DNA from: Deltaproteobacteria bacterium
GTDB taxonomy: Bacteria; Desulfobacterota; Desulfuromonadia; Desulfuromonadales; BM103
Direction of reading: 5' to 3'
NCBI GenBank assembly: GCA_005774545.1
Contig: VAUL01000010.1
Coordinates: 1-64,000, forward strand
DNA length: 64,000 nt
Positions 1 through 9,200 of the stretch are shown piece after piece (within the stretch, counting starts at the first letter, position 1; each line of letters begins with the position of its first letter). The position numbers and the translations under genes are program-made. The notes below the pieces were generated by a model. The model saw nothing but the letters and a program-made list of their open reading frames with translations. It ran no database searches and was not told the DNA's origin.

Positions 1-2
1 GC

Positions 3-587
3 TCTGCCGCCCCCGCTCAGGTCCCGACCCCGGCGGCGGCAGAGCCGCTGGAGGAACTCGAGGAGGTCGAGGAACTGGAGGAGGCCGAGCTGCACGCCGA
101 GGTGACCGTCGACGACATGTGCCGGCGCCTGGTGGCGGTGACCAACCGCGACGACGTGGCCGACGCCGTGATCGAGTACCTCGGCTCCCACTACAACCGG
201 GCGGTCATGTTCATGGTGGTCGGCGGCCAGGTGACCGGCTGGCGCGCAGTCAAGCACCACCACCCGATCCCTGCCATCGACCAGTTCCAGCTCCCGCTCT
301 CCGAACCGTCGGTCCTTAAGACCGCGGTGGAGAGCAACAGCTTCTTTCTCGGCCCGGTGCCGCCGAGCGGCGCGAACCTGGCCCTGACCACCCTGCTCGG
401 CAAGCCGGCACCGGCGACCGCCGTGCTGCTGCCGCTCTCCATGCTCGGCCGGGTGGTCGGGCTGATCTACGTCGACGATCCGGAGGTCAACATGTCCGAA
501 GCGATCGTCTCGCTGCAGAAGGTGGCCGGCAAGGCACTGCTCGCCTTCGAACTGCTGATCCTGCAGAACAAGATTCTCAGGACCTGA
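3..587 (+). CDS. C-terminal part of an unrecognised protein with a GAF-like domain (5' end outside window)
   Basis: The reading frame is open from the window edge to a stop at 587, so the true start lies upstream; 194 residues are visible. The first 35 or so residues are a Pro/Ala then Glu/Leu-rich acidic linker, followed by about 155 residues with alternating hydrophobic strands and short helices that look like a GAF-type sensor fold (for example the strand 'AVLLPLSMLGRVVGLIYVDD'). No catalytic motif is visible. In related bacteria such tails occur on regulatory or GspE-N-terminal-like proteins, but nothing here fixes the function. The acpH-like gene follows 28 bp downstream on the same strand, so the two may be cotranscribed. 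Confidence 0.6.
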   Translation, partial: SAAPAQVPTPAAAEPLEELEEVEELEEAELHAEVTVDDMCRRLVAVTNRDDVADAVIEYLGSHYNRAVMFMVVGGQVTGWRAVKHHHPIPAIDQFQLPLSEPSVLKTAVESNSFFLGPVPPSGANLALTTLLGKPAPATAVLLPLSMLGRVVGLIYVDDPEVNMSEAIVSLQKVAGKALLAFELLILQNKILRT

Positions 588-615
588 ACGAGCCGGCCGG
601 CCCCGGAGCCCTGCC

Positions 616-1194
616 GTGAACTACCTCATGCACCTCTATCTGGCCGGCCCCGACCCGGAGCTGCAGCTGGGAGGGCTGATGGGGGATTTCGTCAAGGGGC
701 CCCTGGACGAGCGCTATCCCCCCGGAATCGTCGCCGGGCTGCGTCTGCACCGTCGCATCGACTCCCTGGCCGCCGTCAGCCCGCACTGCCGCGCCAGCCG
801 CCAGCGCCTGGCCCCGCGCTTCGGCCACACCCGCGCCGTGCTGGTCGACATCTTCTACGACCACTTCCTTGCCGTCCACTGGGACGCGTTCCACCCTCTG
901 CCCCTGGCCGACTTCGCTGCCGGCGTCTACCGCCTCCTCGACCGCAACCGCGCGCTGCTCCCCGACAGTCTGGCCCGCATCGCGCCGCGCATGGCCGCCG
1001 ACGACTGGCTGACCTCCTACCGCGATCGCGCCGCAGTCCACACGGCCCTGCAGCGCATCGCCACCCGTCTGAGCCGGGTGACGGCCCTCGGCGAGGGGGC
1101 GGCGGAGCTGGACCGCTGCGGGGCGGAACTGCTTACGGACTTCCGGGGGTTCATGGCCGAGGCCCGGCAGACGGTCCTTCCCGCCCCCGATTGA
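616..1194 (+). CDS. acpH: Acyl carrier protein phosphodiesterase (AcpH family)
   Basis: 192 residues, the normal size for AcpH (DUF479/COG3124). The family removes the 4'-phosphopantetheine arm from holo-ACP, giving apo-ACP, in the cytoplasm. Visible signatures are the N-terminal 'MNYLMHLYLAG' with 'GGLMGDFVKG', the 'GLRLHRRIDS' segment, and the central 'DIFYDHFLA', which carries the conserved Asp/His residues of the HD-like metal site. The ATG at 616 begins the conserved N-terminus directly. It lies 28 bp after the preceding gene and is followed by a 188-bp gap. Confidence 0.85.
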   Translation: MNYLMHLYLAGPDPELQLGGLMGDFVKGPLDERYPPGIVAGLRLHRRIDSLAAVSPHCRASRQRLAPRFGHTRAVLVDIFYDHFLAVHWDAFHPLPLADFAAGVYRLLDRNRALLPDSLARIAPRMAADDWLTSYRDRAAVHTALQRIATRLSRVTALGEGAAELDRCGAELLTDFRGFMAEARQTVLPAPD

Positions 1195-1382
1195 GCCCTG
1201 CGGTCAGCGGGCTTGTCCACACACCACGACGTGCTATTATTAGAACCGACACATCATGCGCCACCGGTCGGCGGCGGGCACAATCGTGACGGTTACGGTT
1301 TCAATTCCCGGCAACTGTGCTATTATCCGGCCAATTGAGCAGACCGGCCGACCACCCGGCCGTTCCCGGGGAGACCTCACCG
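1195..1382. other. Intergenic region upstream of the PAS histidine kinase
   Basis: A 188-bp gap between acpH and the kinase start. It is clearly AT-richer than the flanking genes around 1230-1255 and 1285-1330. It probably holds the kinase promoter, but I could not pick a convincing -35/-10 pair. A GGGGAGA purine stretch about 7 nt before 1383 is the likely ribosome binding site. Confidence 0.4.
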
Positions 1383-3233
1383 ATGAGTGAATTTGCCCGC
1401 TACCTCCTCACAGCCTCCCCTGCGGTCATTTACACCTGCATGGCCGACTCCCCCTATGCGACAACGTACGTCAGTGAAAATGTCCTTGATTTACTCGGCT
1501 ACGAACCCCACGATTTCCTGGAGGATCCCCGCTTCTGGATCGATCGCCTCCACCCGGAGGATCTGCCGGCCGTTCTGGCCGGGGTCGACGCCGTTTTCAC
1601 CCAGGGCCGCCATGCCTACGAATACCGCTTCCGCCTGAAGGACGGCAGCTATCGCTGGCTGCGCGACGAAATCCGCCTGGCCTACGATGACGCTTCGAAA
1701 ACCAGCGGCATCGTCGGTTCCTGGCTCGACATCTCCGAACGCAAAGCTCTGGAGGAACGATATCGACGGTTTGCCAGCCTCTCGTCGGACTACCTCCATG
1801 TCTGCACGCGCAGCGGAACGGAACCGTATCGGATTCAATGGCTTGACGGCGCCGCCGAGGCCATTACCGGCTACAGTGCCGCGGAACTCCTCGAGAGGGG
1901 TTGCTGGATCTCCCTGGTTCACCCCGAAGACCGGCCGGGCGTACAGTCCTCCCTGCTCGGACTGACCGCCGGGGAGAGCAGCAGGATCGAATTCCGCATC
2001 GTCACGAAAACCGGGGAGGTCCGCTGGGTCTCGGAGAAAAATCATTGCGAGGCCGGACCGGCCGGCGGCCTGATCCTCTCCGGAGCCGTAACGGACATCA
2101 CCGAGCGCAAGCGGACGGAAGAAGCATTGAGGGAAGCCGACCGCCGCACGGTCGAGGCGCTACGCCAGACCGAATTCGAGCGCGACAAGACCCGGGCCAT
2201 CCTCGAGGCCATGGGCGACGGCATCAGCATTCAGGACCCCGAACTGCGCATCCTCTACCAGAATGCCACCCACCGCAGCAGGATGGGCGACCATCTGGGC
2301 GAATACTGCTACCGGGCCTACCAGGGGAAAAGCGACGTCTGCCCCGGCTGCCACCTGATTCAGTCATTCGCCGACGGCCAGGTGCACATGCGCGAAACCA
2401 GCGCGTCGCCCGGCGGGGAACTGCGCCACTTCCAGATTGTCTCGACGCCCCTGTTCGATTCGGCCGGCAAGCTGATCGCCGGCATCGAAGCCGTGCGCGA
2501 CATTACCGAACGCAAGCGGACCGAGGACCATCTCCGGCAGAAAACCGATGAACTGGAGGTGGCCAATCGCGAGCTCGAAGCGTTCAGCTACACCCTGTCC
2601 CACGACCTGCGCTCGTATCTGACACGGGTCACCCTGGCAGCGGAAACGCTGAGCGAGCTGGCCGCCCCGCGCTTGGAAGAGAAGGAAACGTTTCTCCTGC
2701 AGACGATCCTCGGCTCAACCCAGAGCATGGATGAGCTTATCGCCACCATGCTCTCCCTCGCCCATATCTCACGGCAGGAACTGCACCTGGAAACCATCGA
2801 CCTGAGCGCCATGGCCGAGCGCATCGGCAATCAGCTTGCCCTGTCCGAGCCCGGGCGAACCATCCGCTTCACCGTGTCGCCGGCGATCGAGGTCGTCGGG
2901 GATGCGCACCTGCTGCACGTGGCCATGGAAAATCTGATCGGCAACGCCTTCAAATACACCCGGGGAAACGCAGCGGCGGAGATCTCCCTGTCCGCAAAAC
3001 TTCTGGACGGGCGGCAGGTCTTCGCCCTTACCGACAACGGCAGCGGCTTCGACATGGCGGAGGCAGACAAGCTCTTTCGCCCCTTCCAGCGCCTCTCCAG
3101 CGCCCGGGCGCTCCCCGGTTTCGGCATCGGGCTGACCACCGTCAAGCGCATCGTCCAGCGCCACGGCGGCGAAATCTGGGCGGAAGCCGCCCCCGGAAAA
3201 GGCGCGACCTTCTATTTCACTCTTGCCGGGTGA
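1383..3233 (+). CDS. Multi-PAS sensor histidine kinase
   Basis: 616 residues from the ATG at 1383, chosen over an upstream in-frame start (1317) because it has a purine-rich RBS and starts just before the first PAS domain. There are three PAS/PAC units (about residues 5-121, 125-245 and 270-380), each closing with the PAC-type 'DISERK/DITERK' motif. A HisKA domain follows with the phospho-acceptor in 'YTLSHDLRSY' (His407), then a HATPase_c domain with the N-box 'ENLIGNAFKYT' (Asn517) and G-boxes 'DNGSGFD' and 'GFGIGL'. No membrane segment is seen, so it is probably a cytoplasmic sensor. The third PAS carries a Cys cluster ('SDVCPGC') that could hold a cofactor or sense redox state. No receiver or cognate regulator is adjacent; the next gene is convergent. 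Confidence 0.9.
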   Translation: MSEFARYLLTASPAVIYTCMADSPYATTYVSENVLDLLGYEPHDFLEDPRFWIDRLHPEDLPAVLAGVDAVFTQGRHAYEYRFRLKDGSYRWLRDEIRLAYDDASKTSGIVGSWLDISERKALEERYRRFASLSSDYLHVCTRSGTEPYRIQWLDGAAEAITGYSAAELLERGCWISLVHPEDRPGVQSSLLGLTAGESSRIEFRIVTKTGEVRWVSEKNHCEAGPAGGLILSGAVTDITERKRTEEALREADRRTVEALRQTEFERDKTRAILEAMGDGISIQDPELRILYQNATHRSRMGDHLGEYCYRAYQGKSDVCPGCHLIQSFADGQVHMRETSASPGGELRHFQIVSTPLFDSAGKLIAGIEAVRDITERKRTEDHLRQKTDELEVANRELEAFSYTLSHDLRSYLTRVTLAAETLSELAAPRLEEKETFLLQTILGSTQSMDELIATMLSLAHISRQELHLETIDLSAMAERIGNQLALSEPGRTIRFTVSPAIEVVGDAHLLHVAMENLIGNAFKYTRGNAAAEISLSAKLLDGRQVFALTDNGSGFDMAEADKLFRPFQRLSSARALPGFGIGLTTVKRIVQRHGGEIWAEAAPGKGATFYFTLAG

Positions 3234-3239
3234 GGGTTC

Positions 3240-4541
3240 TCACTGGGTTGACGCCACCGTTGCGGCAAGAAATGTCGTAAATTCCTCGTATTCACCGAAA
3301 CCTTCTCGCTGAGCCGTCCTGCGGACCTCGTCAACTTCGTCAAAAGAGCCCCTGAGGATGGCAACGACATCCGCATCGAGCGCTCCCTCGTCGACATTCT
3401 CTTCCAGAATCCGCAAGGCCTGCTCCGCCCCCATCCCCGCACGATAGGGGCGGTCCTCCGTCAACGCCGTGAAGATATCGCCGACGGCCATGATTCTTGC
3501 CCCGAGCGGGATGTCGTTGCCGCGCAAGCCAAAGGGATAGCCCTTGCCGTCAAGCCGCTCATGGTGGAACGAGACCCACTCGTTTATGGTGCGCAGGCTC
3601 TTGAGAGGATCGAGCAGCCGGTGGGCATAATAGGGGTGCTTTTTCACTTCGTTCATCTCGCCTTCATCAAGGCGGCCCGGCTTGTCGAGGATCTCACGGC
3701 TGATGGCCAGCTTGCCGAAATCGTGCATATGGCCGGCGACGCTCATCATCCGGCACGCTGCGGGAGCCATCCCCATCCGGGCCGCCAGCCATTCCGCGAC
3801 CGCAGCCGTTCCGCTGGAGTGGACTGCCGTATAGCGACTGCGGAAATCGATGGCATGACCGAAAAGACGGCCGATGGCAACGAGCCCGTCAAGATCGAGG
3901 TCCAGCCCCTGATGGGCGCTTCGCTCGGCAATCACCGCGGAGAGATACGGTGCGTCCAGGTCGAACCAGAAGTAATTGCGGCCGGCAAGTTCAAAGAAAG
4001 CCTCCACGATGTCCGGAGCGAATGCCGTGCCGATTTTCGGGCGGATCATCCGGTACACATAGTCAACCTGGTTGGTCGCGCCGCGACCCTTGTGCAGCAG
4101 GACGGCAATCCGGTCGGCACAGTGCAGGATGTGGCTTGCCAACGGCACGGGCTTGCCGAAACGGGTCATTCCGGCCCCCTGATTCCAGGGGAGATGATGG
4201 TGACGGATGATCTCGGCAATCCGGGCAAACGGGGCGAACTCTCTCAGCAGGAGGTAGGCGCTCTCGCTGTGGTGATGGGGGGATTCCACTTCGAAATCGA
4301 GACACTCGAGCCGCTCCTGCAAGGAGAGGGCACCGAAGTCGTGGACCGCCCCGGCCAGGCTGACATCGGCCTGGGGCTCCCTGGAGAGTCCCATTTCGGC
4401 AGCAATGCCCGAGGCAATGTAAGCCACCTGCTGTTGGTGATTGGCGACCTCGCTGCTCACCAGGTCGGTGGTATTGGAAAAGCACATGACCAGATCGACG
4501 GGGGAAACCTGGACGCAATAGTCTTTTTCATCGGTCGTCAT
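3240..4541 (-). CDS. Tandem HD-domain protein with C-terminal HD-GYP domain
   Basis: 433 residues. The C-terminal half (about 225-400) is an HD-GYP domain with 'HMHDFGKL' (His273-Asp274) and 'HHERLDGKGYP' (326-336), the signature of c-di-GMP/cGAMP phosphodiesterases. The N-terminal half is a second HD-like domain that keeps 'AVHDFG' (67-68) and 'HHH' (114-116) but has no GYP motif. It has no signal peptide, transmembrane segment or receiver domain, so it is probably cytosolic. The family hydrolyses cyclic dinucleotides to linear or mononucleotide products; activity here is inferred. The gene converges with the PAS kinase, 6 bp between stops, and is followed upstream by a 467-bp gap. Confidence 0.85.
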   Translation of the reverse strand: MTTDEKDYCVQVSPVDLVMCFSNTTDLVSSEVANHQQQVAYIASGIAAEMGLSREPQADVSLAGAVHDFGALSLQERLECLDFEVESPHHHSESAYLLLREFAPFARIAEIIRHHHLPWNQGAGMTRFGKPVPLASHILHCADRIAVLLHKGRGATNQVDYVYRMIRPKIGTAFAPDIVEAFFELAGRNYFWFDLDAPYLSAVIAERSAHQGLDLDLDGLVAIGRLFGHAIDFRSRYTAVHSSGTAAVAEWLAARMGMAPAACRMMSVAGHMHDFGKLAISREILDKPGRLDEGEMNEVKKHPYYAHRLLDPLKSLRTINEWVSFHHERLDGKGYPFGLRGNDIPLGARIMAVGDIFTALTEDRPYRAGMGAEQALRILEENVDEGALDADVVAILRGSFDEVDEVRRTAQREGFGEYEEFTTFLAATVASTQ

Positions 4542-4728
4542 GACGAAAGCAACTCCACTTGGTTACGAAATCGAACGGATCGCGGTCCGCCGCACGCAGA
4601 GGTCCGGCAGACCAATCGAACAGCCCGGCACTGGCGCCGCTCCGGAATCCGATAACCGACCGGCAGTGAACCGGACGGCTCTTCACGTCTAGATTGCGAA
4701 CCGGAGACACAGGCCTGGCGGGGATGCT

Positions 4729-4744
4729 GAGTGAACATTCATTC
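4729..4744. promoter_or_regulatory. Operator-like inverted repeat (TetR/AcrR type)
   Basis: GAGTGAACATTCATTC is a near-perfect inverted repeat (6 of 7 positions per arm around a 2-bp centre), resembling operators of TetR/AcrR-family repressors. It lies about 190 bp upstream of the minus-strand HD-GYP gene. No TetR gene is nearby, so the partner is unknown. Confidence 0.35.
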
Positions 4745-4952
4745 ATTTATACTTAGCATATCGGGTAAATTTTCCCCGATCCATTCAATAGCAGAGTTTG
4801 CAAAATATCTCAAAAAAATCTTGCAACCACAGGCCGCTCCCCACCCGGGAAGCGGTCGTGCCATCGTTGCAGGCGGCCGGATGGCGGGCTCCAAATATGC
4901 GCCCCCCTCCCGACCGACCGCAACAGTCGGCATAACGTGCGAACGGACAACG

Positions 4953-4990
4953 AAAAAGCCGGGCGCCCCGACACATCGAGGACCCGGCTT
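4953..4990 (-). terminator. Rho-independent terminator of the alcohol dehydrogenase gene
   Basis: An 8-bp inverted repeat (4956-4963 with 4983-4990, AAGCCGGG/CCCGGCTT) is followed on the minus strand by a run of T residues, 18 bp after the adh stop codon. Confidence 0.7.
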
Positions 4991-5008
4991 GTTGCCTTGC
5001 CTTCGCCC

Positions 5009-6070
5009 CTACCCCGCTTTCAGCGACGCCATGTCGATCGAAAAACGGTACTTGACGTCCGACCGCACCAACCGTTCGTAAGCTTCGTTGACGCGCTGGA
5101 TCGGGATCACCTCGACGTCGGCGGTGATGTCGTGCGCACCGCAGAAGTCGAGCATCTCCTGGGTCTCTTTGATGCCGCCGATCAGCGAACCGGAGAGGCG
5201 CTTGCGGCCGAAGATGAGGGCGAAGGCCGACACCTGGAGCGGCGTCTCCGGGGCGCCGACCAGGGTGAGTTCGCCGTCGAGGCCGAGCATGCCGAGGTAG
5301 GCGTTGATGTCGTGGTCGGCGGCGATGGTGTCGAGGATGAAGTCGAAACTGCCGGCGTGGGCCTTCATCTGCGCTTTGTCGGTGGAGACGATCACCGCAT
5401 CGGCGCCGAGGCGCAGGGCGTCGGCCATTTTCTGCGGCGAGGTGGTGAAGACCGCGACATGGGCGCCGAAGGCGCGGGCGAACTTGACCCCCATGTGCCC
5501 CAGGCCGCCGAGGCCGACCACGCCGACCTTCTTCCCCTTAATGTCGCCCCAGCGCTTGATCGGCGAGTAGGTGGTGATGCCGGCGCACAGGAGCGGCGCC
5601 ACCCCGGCGGGATCGAGGTGGGGCGGAACGCGCAGCACGAAGCGCTCGTCGACGACGATGCGCTCCGAATAGCCGCCGTAGGTGACCGGCGCGGTGCCGT
5701 GCTTGTCGGGCGAGTTGTAGGTGAAGGTCGCGTTGCGGCAGAACTGCTCGACGTGATGGTTGCAACTCGGGCAGTCGTGGTCCGAATCGACCAGGCAGCC
5801 GACCCCGACCAGGTCGCCGGGCCTGAAGCCGGTCACGGCGCTGCCGACGCCGCTGACCCTCCCGACGATCTCGTGACCCGGCACAACGGGGTAGACGGTC
5901 GGCATGACGCTGCTCCACTCGTTGCGCACCGTGTGCAGGTCGGAGTGGCAGATGCCGCAGTAGAGAATCTCGATGGCCACGTCGTGGGCGGTGGTTTCGC
6001 GGCGCGGGATGGTGTCCGGAACCAATGGCGAGGTGGAACCGGCGGCTGAGTAGGCTTTGGTGATGTACAT
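5009..6070 (-). CDS. Zinc-dependent alcohol dehydrogenase (YahK/cinnamyl-alcohol-dehydrogenase group)
   Basis: 353 residues, typical of the medium-chain dehydrogenase family, which interconverts aldehydes and primary alcohols. The catalytic zinc ligands are Cys41 ('GICHSD'), His66-Glu67 ('GHE') and Cys162 ('LLCAGITTY'). The nucleotide fold has 'GLGGLGHMG' (186-194) followed by 'FTTSPQK', which lacks the acidic residue of NAD-specific members and fits NADP(H). The structural-zinc loop is odd: 'VDSDHDCPSC' keeps Cys100, Cys103 and Cys111, but the usual first Cys is Asp97. The gene stands alone, with a terminator downstream and a purine-rich GGGGAGG just upstream of the start. Confidence 0.9.
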   Translation of the reverse strand: MYITKAYSAAGSTSPLVPDTIPRRETTAHDVAIEILYCGICHSDLHTVRNEWSSVMPTVYPVVPGHEIVGRVSGVGSAVTGFRPGDLVGVGCLVDSDHDCPSCNHHVEQFCRNATFTYNSPDKHGTAPVTYGGYSERIVVDERFVLRVPPHLDPAGVAPLLCAGITTYSPIKRWGDIKGKKVGVVGLGGLGHMGVKFARAFGAHVAVFTTSPQKMADALRLGADAVIVSTDKAQMKAHAGSFDFILDTIAADHDINAYLGMLGLDGELTLVGAPETPLQVSAFALIFGRKRLSGSLIGGIKETQEMLDFCGAHDITADVEVIPIQRVNEAYERLVRSDVKYRFSIDMASLKAG

Positions 6071-6274
6071 GCTGTCCTCCCCTCTGCTTTTCTTGTCGTA
6101 GCGACGCCCGACGGCATGGCCCGGAACTCCCCGGCTGCCCGGTATGCACGGATCAGCGGGGGTGCCTCTATTCTAGCCGCTTCACGCCCATCGTCCAGCC
6201 GTCGCGGGCGAACCGCCCGCCCGGGCCGGCATCGCGGCAGGGACCGCGGTGCCGGCGGCAAAAGCATGCAAGCT

Positions 6275-9200
6275 TCAGGATCCCGGTTTTTCTTCACGCT
6301 GCAACCGCCGCCCGGCAACCACATAGAGCACCGGCAGCACCAGCAGGGTCAGCACCGTCGAGGTCAGCACCCCGCCGATGACCACGGTGGCCAGGGGGCG
6401 CTGCACCTCGGCGCCGACCCCGCTCGACAGGGCCATCGGCAGGAAGCCGGCGGCATCGACCACGGCGGTGGCCACCACCGGCAGCAGCCGCTGCTTCGCT
6501 GCGCCGACGACCGCCTCGGCCATGGGCAGGCCGTCGTCGAGGAAGGTGCGGATGGCGGCCACCAGCACCTGGCCGTTGAGCACGGCGATCCCCGCCAGGG
6601 CGATGAAGCCGACCGCGGCGCTGACGCTGAACGGAATCCCCCTCGCCCAGAGGGCGAAGATTCCGCCGACCGCCGCCAGCGGGATGCCGGTGTAGATGAT
6701 CAGCACGTCGCGCAGGTTCTTGAGGCTGAACCACAGCAGCACGAAGATCAGCAGCAGCGTCAGCGGCACCACCAGCGCCAGGCGCTTTTGCGAGCGCTCC
6801 AGATTCTCGAACTGACCGCCCCATTCGAGGAAGTAACCCGGCGGCAGCTTCAGTTCGCGATCGATGACGCCGCGCGCCTCGGCGACAAAGGAGGCCACGT
6901 CGCGTTCGGGGACGCTCACCGACACCTTGAGCAGGCGCCGGCCCCATTCGCGGTTGATCGTTGACGGGCGCTGCTCCTCGGTGATGTCGGCCAGGGCCCG
7001 CAGCGGCAGGATGGCTCCGCCTTTCGTCGGAATCAGCGTCCCCGCCAGCGCCTCGGGATCTTCGCGCTGGGCGTCGGGGAGGCGCAGCACCAGCGGGAAG
7101 GAGCGTTCCCCCTCGAAGACCTCGCCGACACGCGGCGTACCGACGGCCTCGACCATCTCCAGCACGTCGTGGGCCGGCACGCCGTAGCGGGCCAGCCGGT
7201 CCTGGTCGACCTTGATCTGCAGGGTCGGCTGGCCGGTGACCTGCTCGGCCGCGACCTCGCCGGCGCCGGCGACGTTGCGCAGCAGCTGCTCGACCTGCTC
7301 GCCGAGTCTGACCAGCTGTTCGAAGTCCTCGCCGTAGATCTTGATGCCGACGTCGCCGCGAATGCCGGAGAGCATCTCGTTGACGCGCAGCTCGATCGGC
7401 TGGGTGAAGACCACGCGGATCCCGGGGAGGCCGGCCATCTCCTGCTGGATCGCGGCGGCCAGTTCCGCTTGCGTTTCGGCCCTGGTCCACTGTTCGCGGG
7501 GATGGAGAGTCATGAAGATGTCGGTCAGTTCCGTCCCCATCGGGTCGGTGGCCACCTCGGCGCTGCCGAGACGGCTCCAGACGTGACGCACCTCGGCGGG
7601 GAACTTCTCTTTCACCAGCGCCTCCAGCCTGGTGTTGTAGGCCACCGACTCCTCGACCGAGACCCCGGCCAGGCGCACCACGCTGGCGACGATCGAGCCC
7701 TCCCCCATGCGCGGCAGGAACTCGCCGCCGAGGCGCAGCGCCAGCAGGCCACTGACCAGCACCAGCGCCGCCGCCGTGCCGAGAGTGAGATTGCGGCGCG
7801 CCAGCACCCAGGCGAGCGCCGGCAGGTAGAGCTGCTTGAGCCACCCCTCGGCGCGGCCCTCGTGCTCGTGCAGGCGTTTGGGGAGAAACTGGTAGGAGAG
7901 GATCGGCGAGAGAAACACCGCGACCAGCAACGCGCCGACCAGGGCGAAGATGAAGGTCCAGGCCATCGGCCGGAACATCTTCCCCTCGATCCCCTGCAGG
8001 GTCAGCACCGGCAGGAAGACCAGGACGATGATCCCCATGCCGAAGGCGATCGGCCGGGCCACCTCCTTGCTCGACGCGATAATGGCGCTCATCCGCTCGG
8101 CGGGGGTCAGCTCGCGGCCGAGTTGCAGTTGCCGCTCGGTGAGCCTTCTGAGGTTGGCCTCGGTCATGACCACCGAGCCGTCGACCAGGATGCCGAAGTC
8201 CATGGCGCCGAGCGACAGCAGACTGGCGGCAATCCCCATCTGCCACATCCCCAGGCCGGCGAAGAGCATCGACAGCGGGATGGCGGAGGCGACCAGCAGG
8301 CCGGCGCGGACGTTGCCGAGCAGTCCGAAGAGGATGGCGACGACCAGGATCGCCCCGGCCACCAGGTTGTGCTCGACGGTTTCGATCACATGGTCGACCA
8401 GCTCGGTGCGGTCGTAGACGGTCTCGATCACCACGTCCGCGGGGAGGGCCTTGCGCACCGTCTCCAGGCGCGCCTTCAGCGCGGTGGTGACGTCGCGGCT
8501 GTTCTCCCCCATGAGCATGAAGCCCAGCCCCATGACCACTTCGCCCTGGCCCTGGTAGGAGACCGCGCCGCGCCGCAGTTCGTGGCCGATGCGCACTTCG
8601 GCGACGTCGCGGATGCGCACCGGGGCACCGGCGTGGGCGGTCACCACGATGTTGCCGACCTGCTCCAGGGTGCCGACCCGGCCGATGCCGTGCACCAGCA
8701 GGGCCTGCCCGGCGGCGACCACCTGGCCGCCGCCGACATTGGCGTTATTGGCCTGCAGGGCCTCGCGGATTTCGTCCAGGGTCAGCCCGTACTTGAGCAG
8801 CCGCTCGGGGGCGACGATCACGTGGTACTGGCGCTCCAGCCCCCCCCAGGAGTTGATCTCGGCGACGCCGGCGACCTTGCGCAGCTCGGGCTTGACCACC
8901 CAGTCGTGCAGGGTGCGCAGTTCATCCAGCGTCCGCCTGGGGTTGTCGGAGCGCAGCACATAGTGGAACACCTCGCCGAGACCGGTGGAGATCGGCCCCA
9001 GCTCGGGGCGCTCGACCCCGTCCGGCAGCTCCACGCTCGCCAGCCGTTCCATCACCAGCTGGCGCGAATCAAAGATCGGCATGTCGTCGCTGAAGGTGAC
9101 GACCACCTGCGACAGGCCGAACTTGGAGACGGAGCGGACGCTGAGCAGGTGCGGCAGGCCGGAGACGGCCAGCTCCACCGGCATGGTCAGCTGCGTCTCG

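Larger units (their letters stand above)
4542..5008. other. Intergenic region between the HD-GYP gene and the alcohol dehydrogenase gene
   Basis: 467 bp with no supported gene; short open frames here lack ribosome binding sites and coding character. It contains the upstream region of the minus-strand HD-GYP gene, an AT-rich stretch at 4730-4830 with an operator-like inverted repeat, and the terminator of the alcohol dehydrogenase gene at 4953-4990. Confidence 0.6.

Noticed and set aside
4731-5081. A 116-codon open frame in the intergenic gap
   Set aside because: It runs through the operator-like repeat and the adh terminator and into the adh 3' end, with no coding signal.
4937-6049. A 370-codon plus-strand open frame
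   Set aside because: It is antisense to the alcohol dehydrogenase gene, whose motifs are clear.
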